From Gammaproteobacteria bacterium (GTDB lineage: Bacteria > Pseudomonadota > Gammaproteobacteria > GCA-001735895), in contig JAAEMR010000069.1 of NCBI GenBank assembly GCA_024225395.1, forward strand, positions 1 to 64,000: a stretch of 64,000 nucleotides of DNA, given 5' to 3'. The notes below the pieces were generated by a model. The model saw only the letters and a list, made by a program, of their open reading frames with translations. It did no database searches and was not told where the DNA came from. The translations under genes were made by a program, and so were the position numbers. Below are positions 35,276 through 44,137 of the stretch, piece by piece (position 1 is the stretch's first letter; each line of letters begins with the position of its first letter).

Positions 35276-35629
35276 ATGCAAAGTATTTTTGATTTTCTGG
35301 ATTTCAGGTTATTTATCAGCCCGGTTTTTTTATTTGTTTTTTATTATCTGGGTGCTTTAGTTATGCCTTTAGCGGGGTGGAAGCTGGCGATCAGGGTAAA
35401 GCAAAAATATTGGCTAGTGACTGATGCTGTTGAATCGGGGAAAAATGCTATTCATGAAATTGACTCAGTTGATCCAAGAACTTTTGATATGAAGGTTTTA
35501 TCATTCTCCGAAAAGCTCCGTTTCTCGGTTGTTGCGGTTATATTTTTTGTGCTATTAGAAATTATGTGGCGAATGATGTTTGAGTTTTTAATGGCTTATT
35601 TTCAAATACGTGATGCGTTAGTCGGGTAA
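35276..35629 (+). CDS. Small membrane protein, DUF4282-like
   Basis: A 117-residue inner-membrane protein with two hydrophobic segments (around 11-34 and 82-100). The terminal WRMMFEFLMAYFQIRDAL recalls the WR-x5-F-E pattern of DUF4282 proteins. It begins 16 bases after the methyltransferase stop and may be co-transcribed. Function is unknown. Confidence 0.6.
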   Translation: MQSIFDFLDFRLFISPVFLFVFYYLGALVMPLAGWKLAIRVKQKYWLVTDAVESGKNAIHEIDSVDPRTFDMKVLSFSEKLRFSVVAVIFFVLLEIMWRMMFEFLMAYFQIRDALVG

Positions 35630-35645
35630 ATGTCACCGTAATATT

Positions 35646-36611
35646 TTATAAATAAGGTTTCACGAGCTCCGCCATCATCGTTATATGGTCATCACGATCA
35701 TTCAAACAGGGAATGTAATAGTATTGCTCTCCACCATGCTGCAGGAATATTTCCTTATTTTGCATCTGTATTTCTTCCAGTGTTTCCAGGCAATCCACGG
35801 AAAAGCCGGGGCAAATAACATCGATTTCTTTTAATCCGTTAGTGGCCCGGGTTTGAAGGGTTTCAGAAGTATAGGGTTTTATCCATTCCTGCTTGCCGAA
35901 GCGGGATTGAAAACTCATTTCCCACTGGTCTTTTGTTAGCCCTAGTATGGTCGCTAGCAGATTGGCTGTTCCAGTGCACTGATCGAAATAAGGATCTCCC
36001 TGATCAATATTTCGTTGCGGTAATCCGTGAAATGACATCAGCAGGAAGCGTTGACGTTTTTGCTGTTGCCAGTGTTGCTGGATGGATGCAGCTAATGCAT
36101 GTATATAATCTGGATTACCATGGTAATCACTGATGAAGTTGATATCGGGAACGTTACGCACTGGTTGTAATACTTCAGCAATATGATCAAAAGTTGTTGC
36201 TGTTGTAGTGGCTGAATTTTGAGGGTAAAGAGGCAGAATAATCAGTTTTTGAATATCATTTTTGAGCAGAGTATTGATGACCGTGCTGAAAGACGGATCT
36301 CCATAACGCATCATCAATTCGACTTTTACATTGTCTCCCAGTTTTTGTTGCAGGGCCTGCTGTTGTTTGAGACTGATTGACATCAGTGGGCTGCCTTCAT
36401 CTGTCCAGATTTTATTATAAGCTTCAAGAGCCGTTTTTGAGCGGAAAGGCAGAATGATCAGGTTGAGAATAAACCACCAGATCAATCGGGGGATTTCAAC
36501 AACACGGGAGTCAGACAGGAACTGTTTCAGGAATTTTTTAACTGCCGGTATGCTATTCGTTGCAGGTGTCCCGAGGTTGGTCAGGATAACAGCCGTTTTT
36601 TGCTGGCTCAT
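35646..36611 (-). CDS. hemH: Ferrochelatase
   Basis: HemH inserts iron into protoporphyrin IX to make heme. It is 321 residues with typical regions: LTNLGTPATNSIPAVKKFL at the start, MRYGDPS, MSFHGLPQRNIDQGDPYF with the catalytic His, and CPGFSVDCLETLEEI. It is transcribed toward the DUF4282 gene, with a 16-base convergent gap. Confidence 0.95.
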   Translation of the reverse strand: MSQQKTAVILTNLGTPATNSIPAVKKFLKQFLSDSRVVEIPRLIWWFILNLIILPFRSKTALEAYNKIWTDEGSPLMSISLKQQQALQQKLGDNVKVELMMRYGDPSFSTVINTLLKNDIQKLIILPLYPQNSATTTATTFDHIAEVLQPVRNVPDINFISDYHGNPDYIHALAASIQQHWQQQKRQRFLLMSFHGLPQRNIDQGDPYFDQCTGTANLLATILGLTKDQWEMSFQSRFGKQEWIKPYTSETLQTRATNGLKEIDVICPGFSVDCLETLEEIQMQNKEIFLQHGGEQYYYIPCLNDRDDHITMMAELVKPYL

Positions 36612-37295
36612 ACGTTATTAGTCTGTAAAAAGTTTGATTAGGTGGCTCAGTTTGTCAGAATGTTGCAACAAGTCAAACAGAGACAGCAGTATTTATATTT
36701 TTCACATTAAGCTAATACAAAAAATTAATACATAAATAAGTAAAGTTGATGAAAAAAGGTCAAAATGCCCCTTGACAGAAGAAAAGATATACACATTTTC
36801 GAGTGCTTCTTCAGGATCATTATAAATCGCCAGTATTCTATAATAAAAAACGATTGCATTATGTAAGTCATTGATTTTAAACAGGTTAAAAAAGTGTTCG
36901 GAAATTAACCATTTTAACTTAAAGGCTATCATACTGCGGCTTTTGAGTGCTTATAAGCAGACTATCCACAGACTTATCCACAGGATATGTGGATAACAAA
37001 ATATCTTTCGATTACACAGTGAGTTAGCTGTTTTTAGGTAGAATTTACTTTAACAAGTATCGCTAAATATTTTACTCTGCTCCCGATTTTTTTAAAAAAA
37101 ACAAAAAATATTTTCATCACAAAGCTCTCGGTCAGCACCAGGAAAAATATTTTGAGGCATAATGTATTTATATAAACTTTTATCGCATAAGTGGGATCTT
37201 ATTTGCTTCACTTTATGTGTCTTGTGCCCGTCTTAGTGATTTTGTTTAATTTTGCCCGGTAACTAACTAAAAAATTCATATAACGATTTAATTAC
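36612..37295. other. AT-rich intergenic region with DnaA-box-like cluster
   Basis: About 680 bases lie between hemH and priA with no convincing gene. A 76-residue frame on the minus strand (36702-36932) lacks homology I recognise and looks like chance. Three copies of the DnaA box lie within 35 bases: CTATCCACA (36962-36970, one mismatch), TTATCCACA (36974-36982) and TGTGGATAA (36988-36996, reversed). An AT-rich tract with A and T runs follows (about 37085-37120). The priA promoter should lie here. See findings. Confidence 0.6.
36962..36996. promoter_or_regulatory. Cluster of DnaA boxes upstream of priA
   Basis: One perfect TTATCCACA, one perfect inverted copy and one copy with a single mismatch occur within 35 bases, followed by AT-rich DNA. 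The arrangement fits DnaA binding, either for local gene control or for DnaA titration. An origin is possible but unproven. Confidence 0.55.
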
Positions 37296-39497
37296 ATGTC
37301 GCAACCCTCTTCCATTTGTTCTTTTGCGCTGTCGCTACCGGTCTATCATTTATTTGATTATGAGCTGGATGGTGCTAATGAATGCCAGGCGGGAAATCGC
37401 TTTTTACTCCCTTTCGGGCGAGGGCAAAAACTGGGTATCCTGGTTTCCTGTGATAAACAGCAGCTTTCAACGCATAAAAATATTAAAGCGGTTGTGAAAT
37501 CGCTGGATGACAGTCCGCTGTTGTCCAGTCATTTAATGCTATTGGCAGCCTGGCTGGCAGATTATTATTGCCAGCCTTTGGGTGAAGTCCTGTTCCAGTT
37601 TTTACCTCGACTGGCCAGAAAAGCAGAAATCATGCCTGGAACCCGGGTTCAATTCTGGTCAATTAATGCCGTGGATGATGAACTGTTGTTATCCATCAAA
37701 AGCAAAGCTCCGCGTCAGTACGATATTTTAAGTGCTTTAAAACAAAGTGAAAATGGTCTGGATGCCGTTGAATTACGGCAAATACATGACTCCTGGCATC
37801 AACCGGTTAAGACTTTGTTAGACAGGGGGCTAGTAACTAAGGGGTGGAGAGAAAATTTACCAAAAATAGTTGCAACCCGGTTGCCAAATTTTGATTTGAC
37901 GTCCGATCAGCAGAAAATTTGTGATGATATCGCCCCGTTGCTTAATCAATTTCTGGTGCATCTAATTCAGGGGGTGACCGGAAGCGGTAAAACCGAGGTT
38001 TACCTGGAATTGATGGAGCAGGTGATCCGTGAAGGTAAACAGGTTATTTACCTGGTGCCCGAAATTGGACTGACACCGCAATTGTTGCAGCGCCTACAGA
38101 GTCGCCTTGGGCAGGCCGTTGTTTCCTCTCACTCTGCCATGACGAGTTTGCAGCGTTATCAAAGTTGGGATCAATTCAAACGTGGTGTTGCACAGGTCAT
38201 TATTGGCACGCGCTCGGCACTATTTTCAGAAACTGAAAAGCTGGGACTGATTATTATTGATGAAGAGCATGATGCCTCTTTTCGGCAACAGGATGGCGTT
38301 CGCTATCATGCACGTGATGTTGCGATTAAACGTGCTCAAATGCTCAATATTCCTATTATTCTTGGGTCTGCCACGCCTTCGGTGGAATCAATACATAATG
38401 TGCAAAAGACCCACTTTCGCTTATACAGGCTCGATCAGCGTGTTAGTCAGTCCTTGCCGCCCAGGATAGAGTTGCTTGATTGCAGTCAGATTCCACTCAA
38501 TACCGGCTGTTCACCACAACTGTTACAGGCGATAAAACAGCATTTATCGGCACAGGGGCAGGTGCTGCTCTTCCTCAATCGTCGTGGCTTTGCCCCGGTG
38601 GTGATGTGTCATGAGTGTGGCTGGCAATCTTCCTGTTATCAATGTGATGCAAGAATGACGCTGCATCAGTCGGTGAACAAACTGATTTGTCATCATTGCG
38701 GATTTTCAGTGATGCTTCCTCATAAGTGCCCTGATTGTGGCGCTAGGAAAATTCGCCACTATGGCGTTGGAACTCAACAACTTGAAGAGTTTTTACAGCT
38801 TCAGTTTCCGCAAATAGATGTGATTCGTATCGACCGTGATAGCGTCAAATCTGCAAAGCACTTTGAAGCCAGGATGCAGCCGGTACGCGATGCAAAACCC
38901 TGTATTCTGGTGGGTACGCAAATGCTTGCCAAAGGGCATGATTATCCGCATATCTCGCTGGTTGGCATGCTGGATTCTGATCAGGCTCTTTTCAGCAGTT
39001 TTTATCGAGCCAGTGAACGTTTGATTCAAACGGTATTACAGGTGTCCGGTCGAGCCGGTCGTGCGGAGAAAAAAGGTCAGGCTTTGTTGCAAACGGCGTT
39101 TCCTAAGCATCCACTGATGTTGAATCTTTGCAGGCAAAGTTACTCTGAGCTGGTTGAGGAAATTTTGCAGGAAAGAAAAATGGTGGGCTTTCCACCGTTT
39201 TCACGAGTTGTGACGTTTCAGGTGGATGCTGTCGAATTGACGCTGGCAATGCAGCAACTGGATAAAGTTAAAAGCTTTCTGTCTGAGATTGATGGCGCTT
39301 CATCGGTTAAAGTCATAGGCCCGATACCGGCATTAATGACGCGTAGAATTGGCCGCTACAGAGCTCAGTTATCAATTCTGGCGAATGAAATTAAGTCCAT
39401 TAGAAGCGTTTTACAGCAACTTATGCCGAAGGTTCAGGGTTTACGAAATACACAGAAATCCCGTTTGACCATAGAAGTAGACCCCCTGGACCTGTAA
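37296..39497 (+). CDS. priA: Primosomal replication restart helicase PriA
   Basis: PriA reloads the replisome at stalled forks. At 733 residues it has a normal length. It shows the N-terminal 3'-end-binding domain, Walker A GVTGSGKTEVY, the DEEH box IIDEEHDASFRQQ, and eight zinc-binding cysteines spread over CHECGWQSSCYQC and HHCGFSVMLPHKCPDCG. Helicase motifs LVGTQMLAKGHDYP and QVSGRAGRAEK follow. argS is next on the same strand. Confidence 0.97.
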   Translation: MSQPSSICSFALSLPVYHLFDYELDGANECQAGNRFLLPFGRGQKLGILVSCDKQQLSTHKNIKAVVKSLDDSPLLSSHLMLLAAWLADYYCQPLGEVLFQFLPRLARKAEIMPGTRVQFWSINAVDDELLLSIKSKAPRQYDILSALKQSENGLDAVELRQIHDSWHQPVKTLLDRGLVTKGWRENLPKIVATRLPNFDLTSDQQKICDDIAPLLNQFLVHLIQGVTGSGKTEVYLELMEQVIREGKQVIYLVPEIGLTPQLLQRLQSRLGQAVVSSHSAMTSLQRYQSWDQFKRGVAQVIIGTRSALFSETEKLGLIIIDEEHDASFRQQDGVRYHARDVAIKRAQMLNIPIILGSATPSVESIHNVQKTHFRLYRLDQRVSQSLPPRIELLDCSQIPLNTGCSPQLLQAIKQHLSAQGQVLLFLNRRGFAPVVMCHECGWQSSCYQCDARMTLHQSVNKLICHHCGFSVMLPHKCPDCGARKIRHYGVGTQQLEEFLQLQFPQIDVIRIDRDSVKSAKHFEARMQPVRDAKPCILVGTQMLAKGHDYPHISLVGMLDSDQALFSSFYRASERLIQTVLQVSGRAGRAEKKGQALLQTAFPKHPLMLNLCRQSYSELVEEILQERKMVGFPPFSRVVTFQVDAVELTLAMQQLDKVKSFLSEIDGASSVKVIGPIPALMTRRIGRYRAQLSILANEIKSIRSVLQQLMPKVQGLRNTQKSRLTIEVDPLDL

Positions 39498-39581
39498 TTC
39501 TGTGTAAATTTAGGCCGATCAACCCTCTATTTTCTTTAGTCTGGCTGTACATCCATGTAGAATCCCCTTTTTTGATCCCCA

Positions 39582-41345
39582 GTGGAAGCCGAATTGAAGC
39601 AGCAACTTGAACAACTCCTATCTCAGTCAATCGAACAACTCATCAAACAGGGTGATCTGGCTGAAGATTTTACCGCTAAAATACTCATTACGGCCAGTAA
39701 AGATACGGCTCAGGGTGATTTCGCCAGTAATGTCTGTCTGGCTAGCGCTAAGCAGGCGGGTATGCCTCCACGACAATTAGCTGAAAAAATTGTGCCGTTA
39801 CTCGAGTCACAGGACTGGCTGGAAAAAGTGGAAATAGCCGGCCCCGGGTTTATTAACTTCTTTTTGCGCACGGGTTTTAATCTGTCCATCGTGCAAACCG
39901 TATTAAAGCAGGGTGATGAGTTCGGACTAAGTGATATCGGTAACAATAAAAAAATCCAGATCGAATTTGTGTCGGCTAACCCGACCGGCCCTCTGCATGT
40001 GGGACATGGAAGAGGAGCAGCTTATGGCGCTACACTTGCCAATTTACTCAAGGCGACCGGGCATAATGTTGAATGTGAATATTATGTTAATGATGCCGGG
40101 CGCCAGATGGATATTCTGGGGGCTTCAGTCTGGTTGCGTTACCTTGATCTTGCCGGTGAAACTTTTCAGTTTCCATCGAATGGTTATCAGGGTGACTATA
40201 TCTGGGATATTGCCGCGACATTGCATCGTGAAAATGGTGATGAGTATCGCCAGGAAGCACTGCAAGTGTTCAAGGGTGTGCATGCCGATCATCCTGAAGG
40301 AGACAAGGAAAAACATATTGATGACCTGATTGAAAATGCGAAAAGTTTGCTCGGAGCTGAAAAGTATCGAGAAGTATTTGACCTGGCATTAAACACCCTG
40401 GTTGATGTCATTAAAAAAGACTTGCAACAATTTGGTGTGAATTTTGATGTGTGGTTTTCTGAGCGACAGTTGACTGAAAAAGGCCTGGTGGATAAAGCTA
40501 TTCAGACGCTTCAGGACAAAGGCCGGGTTTACGAATCCCATGGAGCCCTGTGGTTTAAATCGACCGATTTTGGTGATGAAAAAGACCGGGTTGTAAAACG
40601 GGATAATGGTCAGACTACATATTTCGCTTCTGATATTGCCTACCACATGAATAAGTTTGATCGTGGATTTGATGAAGTGATAAATATCTGGGGATCAGAC
40701 CATCATGGTTATATTGCCCGGGTAAAAGCGGCGTTGACAGCCATGGATTATCCTGCAGACAAACTGGAAATTTTACTGGTACAGTTTGCCAATCTTTATG
40801 AAGATGGCGAAATGATGTCGATGTCTACACGCTCGGGTGAATTTGTACCGTTGCGTACACTGCGTGAAGATGTCGGTAATGATGCGGCACGCTTTTTTTA
40901 TGTGATGCGTAAGGTTGATCAGCATATGGATTTTGATTTAAACCTGGCCAGGGAGCAGTCTTCTGATAATCCTGTTTTTTATGTGCAATATGCTCATGCA
41001 CGCATCTGTAGTGTGGAAAGGTTGTGTAAAGAGCAATCCTTAAATATTGATTTTGAAAATGTAAAACTGGATAAATTAAGTAACAAACACGAACAGGATT
41101 TGCTCAAGCAACTGGTGCTTTATCCGGAACGTTTAGTAACGGCTGCAAAACGAAGAGAGCCGCATATTGTGGTTAATTACTTACGTGAACTGTCGCAGCT
41201 ATTTCACTCCTGGTATAACGCGCATAAATTTATAGTAGATGACAATGAGTTACGTGATGCCCGTGTTACGCTGGCATTTGCAACACGGCAGGTGTTGAAA
41301 AATGGATTGCTGTTAATGGGTGTTAGTGCCCCAGAAAAAATGTAG
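39582..41345 (+). CDS. argS: Arginyl-tRNA synthetase
   Basis: ArgS charges tRNA-Arg. It is 587 residues with the HIGH-type motif PTGPLHVGHGRG, SGSVWLRYL-like core segments and a MSMSTRSGEF loop in place of KMSKS. The start is GTG 39582; TTG 39594, which would give MKQQLEQLL, is an alternative. A gene for a SPOR-domain protein begins nine bases after its stop. Confidence 0.97.
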   Translation: MEAELKQQLEQLLSQSIEQLIKQGDLAEDFTAKILITASKDTAQGDFASNVCLASAKQAGMPPRQLAEKIVPLLESQDWLEKVEIAGPGFINFFLRTGFNLSIVQTVLKQGDEFGLSDIGNNKKIQIEFVSANPTGPLHVGHGRGAAYGATLANLLKATGHNVECEYYVNDAGRQMDILGASVWLRYLDLAGETFQFPSNGYQGDYIWDIAATLHRENGDEYRQEALQVFKGVHADHPEGDKEKHIDDLIENAKSLLGAEKYREVFDLALNTLVDVIKKDLQQFGVNFDVWFSERQLTEKGLVDKAIQTLQDKGRVYESHGALWFKSTDFGDEKDRVVKRDNGQTTYFASDIAYHMNKFDRGFDEVINIWGSDHHGYIARVKAALTAMDYPADKLEILLVQFANLYEDGEMMSMSTRSGEFVPLRTLREDVGNDAARFFYVMRKVDQHMDFDLNLAREQSSDNPVFYVQYAHARICSVERLCKEQSLNIDFENVKLDKLSNKHEQDLLKQLVLYPERLVTAAKRREPHIVVNYLRELSQLFHSWYNAHKFIVDDNELRDARVTLAFATRQVLKNGLLLMGVSAPEKM

Positions 41346-41354
41346 AACGACGCT

Positions 41355-41849
41355 GTGAGTGAATCAACTAAATCATCACCCTGGGTATGGATTTCTCTGG
41401 GTTTAATCATTGGCCTGTTCGTTGCCTTTATTATTTTTCTGGATCAGAATATTGTTAAAAATAGCAGACAGGAAAGCAAGGCGCTAGAAGGTACGGGTAT
41501 CAATACAAAACCGGTGTTTGATTTTTATACCGTGTTACCCGAAAGAAAAATTGATATTCAGGAAATTCCAGATGATAAACCTGATGTTCCGAATGTTTCT
41601 AATAGAAAAAAAGCATCATCAGGCAGGTATATAATTCAGGCGGGTTCTTTTCAAAGAATGCAGGATGCGGACAGGCGCAAAGCTGAGCTGGCATTCCTGG
41701 GGCTGGAATCTGCTATCAAAAAAGCAACAGTCAAAGGTGCCGATTATTTCCGAGTAGAAATGGGACCGTTGAATGAAACGCAATATTCTAAAATTCAGAA
41801 AAGCCTGATTGCCAATGACATGGATTTTTTTGCTAAGAGTATTCCCTGA
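41355..41849 (+). CDS. SPOR-domain membrane protein
   Basis: A 164-residue FtsN-like protein with one membrane segment (WVWISLGLIIGLFVAFIIFL, about residues 10-29), a linker and a C-terminal SPOR domain (about 90-164: YIIQAGSFQRMQDADRRKAE). SPOR domains bind denuded septal peptidoglycan, so a cell-division role is likely. The start is GTG 41355. It follows argS directly, a common gene pair in gammaproteobacteria. Confidence 0.85.
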   Translation: MSESTKSSPWVWISLGLIIGLFVAFIIFLDQNIVKNSRQESKALEGTGINTKPVFDFYTVLPERKIDIQEIPDDKPDVPNVSNRKKASSGRYIIQAGSFQRMQDADRRKAELAFLGLESAIKKATVKGADYFRVEMGPLNETQYSKIQKSLIANDMDFFAKSIP

Positions 41850-41871
41850 TAAGCCATCACGAGAAAATTTA

Positions 41872-42068
41872 TTCACCACGAAGAGTACGAAGGACACGAA
41901 AAATCAAGATGGAAAGTTGATGGTTTTTCATTGTCACCATAAGTTTTTATTTAGTGCTGCCTGTAGTGGTTCTAGATCATATCAAAAGGTAATGCCAGGC
42001 TTTTCAGTTAGCTTCTTTTCAACAACGAATTCACTCGTAAAACTTTTGTGCTCTTCGTGGCTAAAAAG
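41872..42068. repeat. Inverted-repeat element (CACGAAG type)
   Basis: The left arm (from 41872, TTCACCACGAAGAGTACGAA) and the right arm (CTCTTCGTGGCTAAAAAG, about 42051-42068) are imperfect inverted copies. The 130-base interior has no convincing gene. It is related in design to the elements at 25657, 26919, 51081 and 58691. Confidence 0.7.
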
Positions 42069-42240
42069 TTTTAAAGTTAAATTGGATTAATTTGATAATG
42101 ATTAGTTTTTCAATATGGGTATAAAAATATTCAGGGAAAAACTGCTTTTTATTACTGGCTTTAAAAGCCTATATCATTAAAAATAATAAGCTCAAAATAA
42201 CTGAGTCTTTTGTTGTGCTCTGAGTGTGATGAGTTGCAAA

Positions 42241-42325
42241 GTCACATTTTTCCTGAGCTTATCTGGAATGAAATGTATATTTACTGTGTGCATTGAAACT
42301 TTAGATAAGCTCAGGGGGGATGTGA
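42241..42325. repeat. Large inverted repeat upstream of the SCP2 gene
   Basis: CCTGAGCTTATCT (42252-42264) and AGATAAGCTCAGG (42303-42315) are perfect inverted copies of 13 bases, 38 bases apart. The pairing extends to 23 bases per arm (TCACAT...) with four mismatches. The stem lies in the leader of the SCP2 gene, about 60 bases before its start, so it could act as a 5' RNA structure or be a remnant of a mobile palindrome. The region 42069-42240 holds nothing else I can see. Confidence 0.75.
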
Positions 42326-42386
42326 AAAAGCAGGTCGCCATTCATGAGCTTTGCAAAAGACTCAACTAATCAACAGGAATAAAATT

Positions 42387-42782
42387 ATGTCAGATTTATT
42401 TAGTGATGAATGGATGAAAAAATTTCAACAGGAATGGAACAATGAGCCGGAATTAGCAGACGCTCTAGAAAAAATCGAATTCAGTTCGGTTATCGGTTAT
42501 GGCTTTAAAGGTGATGATAATGCAACGGGTTATATCACTGTTGAGAATGGAAAAGTTACTGATGCTGGTGCTTTTGATGGTCAGGAGCTAAATTGGGATA
42601 TGCGTGCCGATGCAGGAAACTGGGGCAAGTGGTTAAGTAAAGAATTAGGTATGGCTGGCCTTGGCATGGCTGTTACTACCGGTAAAATGAAATTTAACGC
42701 AGGTGATTTTAAAGCAATGGTAAAAGATCCTCGTATGGCGACACCTTTTGTAAAAAGCTTTGCTGTAATGGGTAAAGTTTAG
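42387..42782 (+). CDS. SCP2 sterol-carrier-domain protein
   Basis: This 131-residue cytosolic protein has an SCP2-like lipid-binding fold: WDMRADAGNWGKWL, then GKMKFNAGDFKAMVKD near the C-terminus. I chose ATG 42387 (MSDLFSDEWM), preceded by CAGGA; the open frame continues 12 codons upstream. A long inverted repeat lies in its leader. Similar bacterial proteins are of unknown role, and the ligand cannot be predicted. Confidence 0.7.
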   Translation: MSDLFSDEWMKKFQQEWNNEPELADALEKIEFSSVIGYGFKGDDNATGYITVENGKVTDAGAFDGQELNWDMRADAGNWGKWLSKELGMAGLGMAVTTGKMKFNAGDFKAMVKDPRMATPFVKSFAVMGKV

Positions 42783-42836
42783 TCGGTTGATTTTTAAAAA
42801 GCCGATTTAATAAAGGGGGCATAGCGCCAACTTTTT

Positions 42837-42874
42837 GTACATGGATGTACTTATGCTGCGAGGCCATGGATGGC
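42837..42874. repeat. Two CATGGATG-centred palindromes
   Basis: GTACATGGATGTAC (42837-42850) and GCCATGGATGGC (42863-42874) share the core CATGGATG with different flanking arms. The same design occurs at 31037-31048 (GCCATGGATGGC) and 39548-39559 (TACATCCATGTA). All are intergenic or close to gene ends. Confidence 0.6.
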
Positions 42875-42934
42875 TACGAGCAGTATTCGAACAAATAAAA
42901 CAGTAGAGTGTACCAGGGCTACCCTGCAAGTTAA

Positions 42935-43381
42935 TCAGTGATACAGTAACCTTAGTTTTTCTACTCGCTTTCTATTCTGGCCAAGGTCGGACTTTCCTGC
43001 CCGGGATGCCGATCTAATTTCGATCTGGCTGTCATTTAAAACTATTTCAAGATCATCTTTAAAACGAAATAGTGTTGATGTAAATACAGCATGGCAATAT
43101 TTCCCGTCATTGACCAGTATTTCTCCCTCGCTTTTTTTGATAGCACTGATTAATTTTTCCCAACTGAGTTTTTTATTATTGTCAATTAACGGGAAAGCTT
43201 TAATAGATTGAGATTTTTTATTCGATAGACTGAGTACACAGTTAGGTTTATTGGGGCAGGGTGTTAAATCCCGTTTATTTTCTGCTTTTAATTGATGATG
43301 CCTGGTTAAAAATGACAGGCTTGCCAGATAAATTATGACAATAAAAATTAAGGCAACAGGGATTATTTTTAAGCTAATCAT
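42935..43381 (-). CDS. DUF1499 membrane-anchored protein
   Basis: A 148-residue protein with one N-terminal membrane segment (IIPVALIFIVIIYLASLSFL) followed by the DUF1499 hallmark CPNKPNCVLSL. The body is beta-rich (GEILVNDGKYCHAVFTSTLF). It overlaps the YajD-like gene by four bases (ATGA), so the two are co-translated. Function is unknown. Confidence 0.8.
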   Translation of the reverse strand: MISLKIIPVALIFIVIIYLASLSFLTRHHQLKAENKRDLTPCPNKPNCVLSLSNKKSQSIKAFPLIDNNKKLSWEKLISAIKKSEGEILVNDGKYCHAVFTSTLFRFKDDLEIVLNDSQIEIRSASRAGKSDLGQNRKRVEKLRLLYH

Positions 43382-43749
43382 TTTTTATTAAGTAATGATT
43401 TTAAATCGGCAAAAGGATTGTGTGTGGCTTCATCGGCCTGAGATTTTCCGTGACCATATTGCCCGCCTTTTACATAATCTTCATAGCGGGAATGTTCATT
43501 GTCATGGCAGAACAGGCACAACAGTTCCCAGTTACTTCCATCAGAAGGATTGTTGTCATGATCATGGTCGCGATGGTGGACCGTTAGTTCAGTTAAGTTT
43601 GTGCGTGTAAATTCTCTGGCACAACGACCGCAAATCCAGGGGTATAACTTTAAAGCCTGCTCGCGGTATCCCATGCTTCTCTTGTCACGATTAGCGTGGG
43701 CATTGGCAACTATTTTGTCGAGTTTATCGTGGTCGAATCTATCACTCAT
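43378..43749 (-). CDS. yajD: HNH endonuclease-family protein, YajD-like
   Basis: This 123-residue protein has an HNH nuclease core with two zinc-type CxxC pairs (CGRC and CLFCH) around TVHHRDHDHDN and GSNWELLCLFCHDNEH. It matches the small YajD family, which is widespread and of unknown role. The C-terminal ADLKSLLNKK is typical. It is translationally coupled to the DUF1499 gene. Confidence 0.85.
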   Translation of the reverse strand: MSDRFDHDKLDKIVANAHANRDKRSMGYREQALKLYPWICGRCAREFTRTNLTELTVHHRDHDHDNNPSDGSNWELLCLFCHDNEHSRYEDYVKGGQYGHGKSQADEATHNPFADLKSLLNKK

Positions 43750-43858
43750 GATTTTAATGGTTTGTTATCAGGGCAGTTAATTATAGATGAAAATTGTATA
43801 CATCTGCGAAACACTATATAGTTTTCTATCAGATTGCTAGCGGTTAAGTCTTTTCGAC

Positions 43859-44119
43859 ATGATAAAAACTCTATTATTAAGTTTCACTATAGCGTGCGCA
43901 ATTTTTTCCTCTTTAGCTTACAGTTTTAGATTTCCCGAAATAGGTTTTTGTCCGGCCGGTGGTCCACCGGGATGGTTTAACCGCATGACGGGACAAAATA
44001 ATCGTTATTATGGTCCACCACCTCCTGCTATGTATAGACCTGTAAATCCCGTATCTTCTCCTAACTGGCTGGTTCCAGTGAGGCAGCAGGCCCCACTGTA
44101 TTACCCACAAAAAAAATAG
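43859..44119 (+). CDS. Small exported Pro/Tyr-rich protein
   Basis: An 86-residue protein with a clear signal peptide (MIKTLLLSFTIACAIFSSLA, cut near residue 22). The mature part is about 65 residues, rich in Pro, Gly, Tyr, Asn and Trp (GPPGWFNRM, YYGPPPPAMYRP). Its small size and composition recall the sulfur-globule envelope proteins of sulfur oxidisers, but sequence identity to them is not evident to me. One cysteine remains after cleavage. Confidence 0.55.
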   Translation: MIKTLLLSFTIACAIFSSLAYSFRFPEIGFCPAGGPPGWFNRMTGQNNRYYGPPPPAMYRPVNPVSSPNWLVPVRQQAPLYYPQKK

Positions 44120-44137
44120 GCTGATCGAAACAGGGTG

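Noticed and set aside
36702-36932. Minus-strand open frame of 76 codons in the hemH-priA gap
   Set aside because: No recognised motif and weak start context in AT-rich DNA. It is probably chance.
36962-36996. Calling the DnaA-box cluster the chromosome origin
   Set aside because: Only three boxes are present, dnaA, dnaN and gidA are not nearby, and strand bias does not change here. I list it as a DnaA-box cluster only.
41809-42090. Open frame of 93 codons after the SPOR gene
   Set aside because: Its start overlaps the SPOR gene, and it runs through the CACGAAG-type repeat, giving repeat-derived residues such as FTTKSTKDTKN. It is not a gene.
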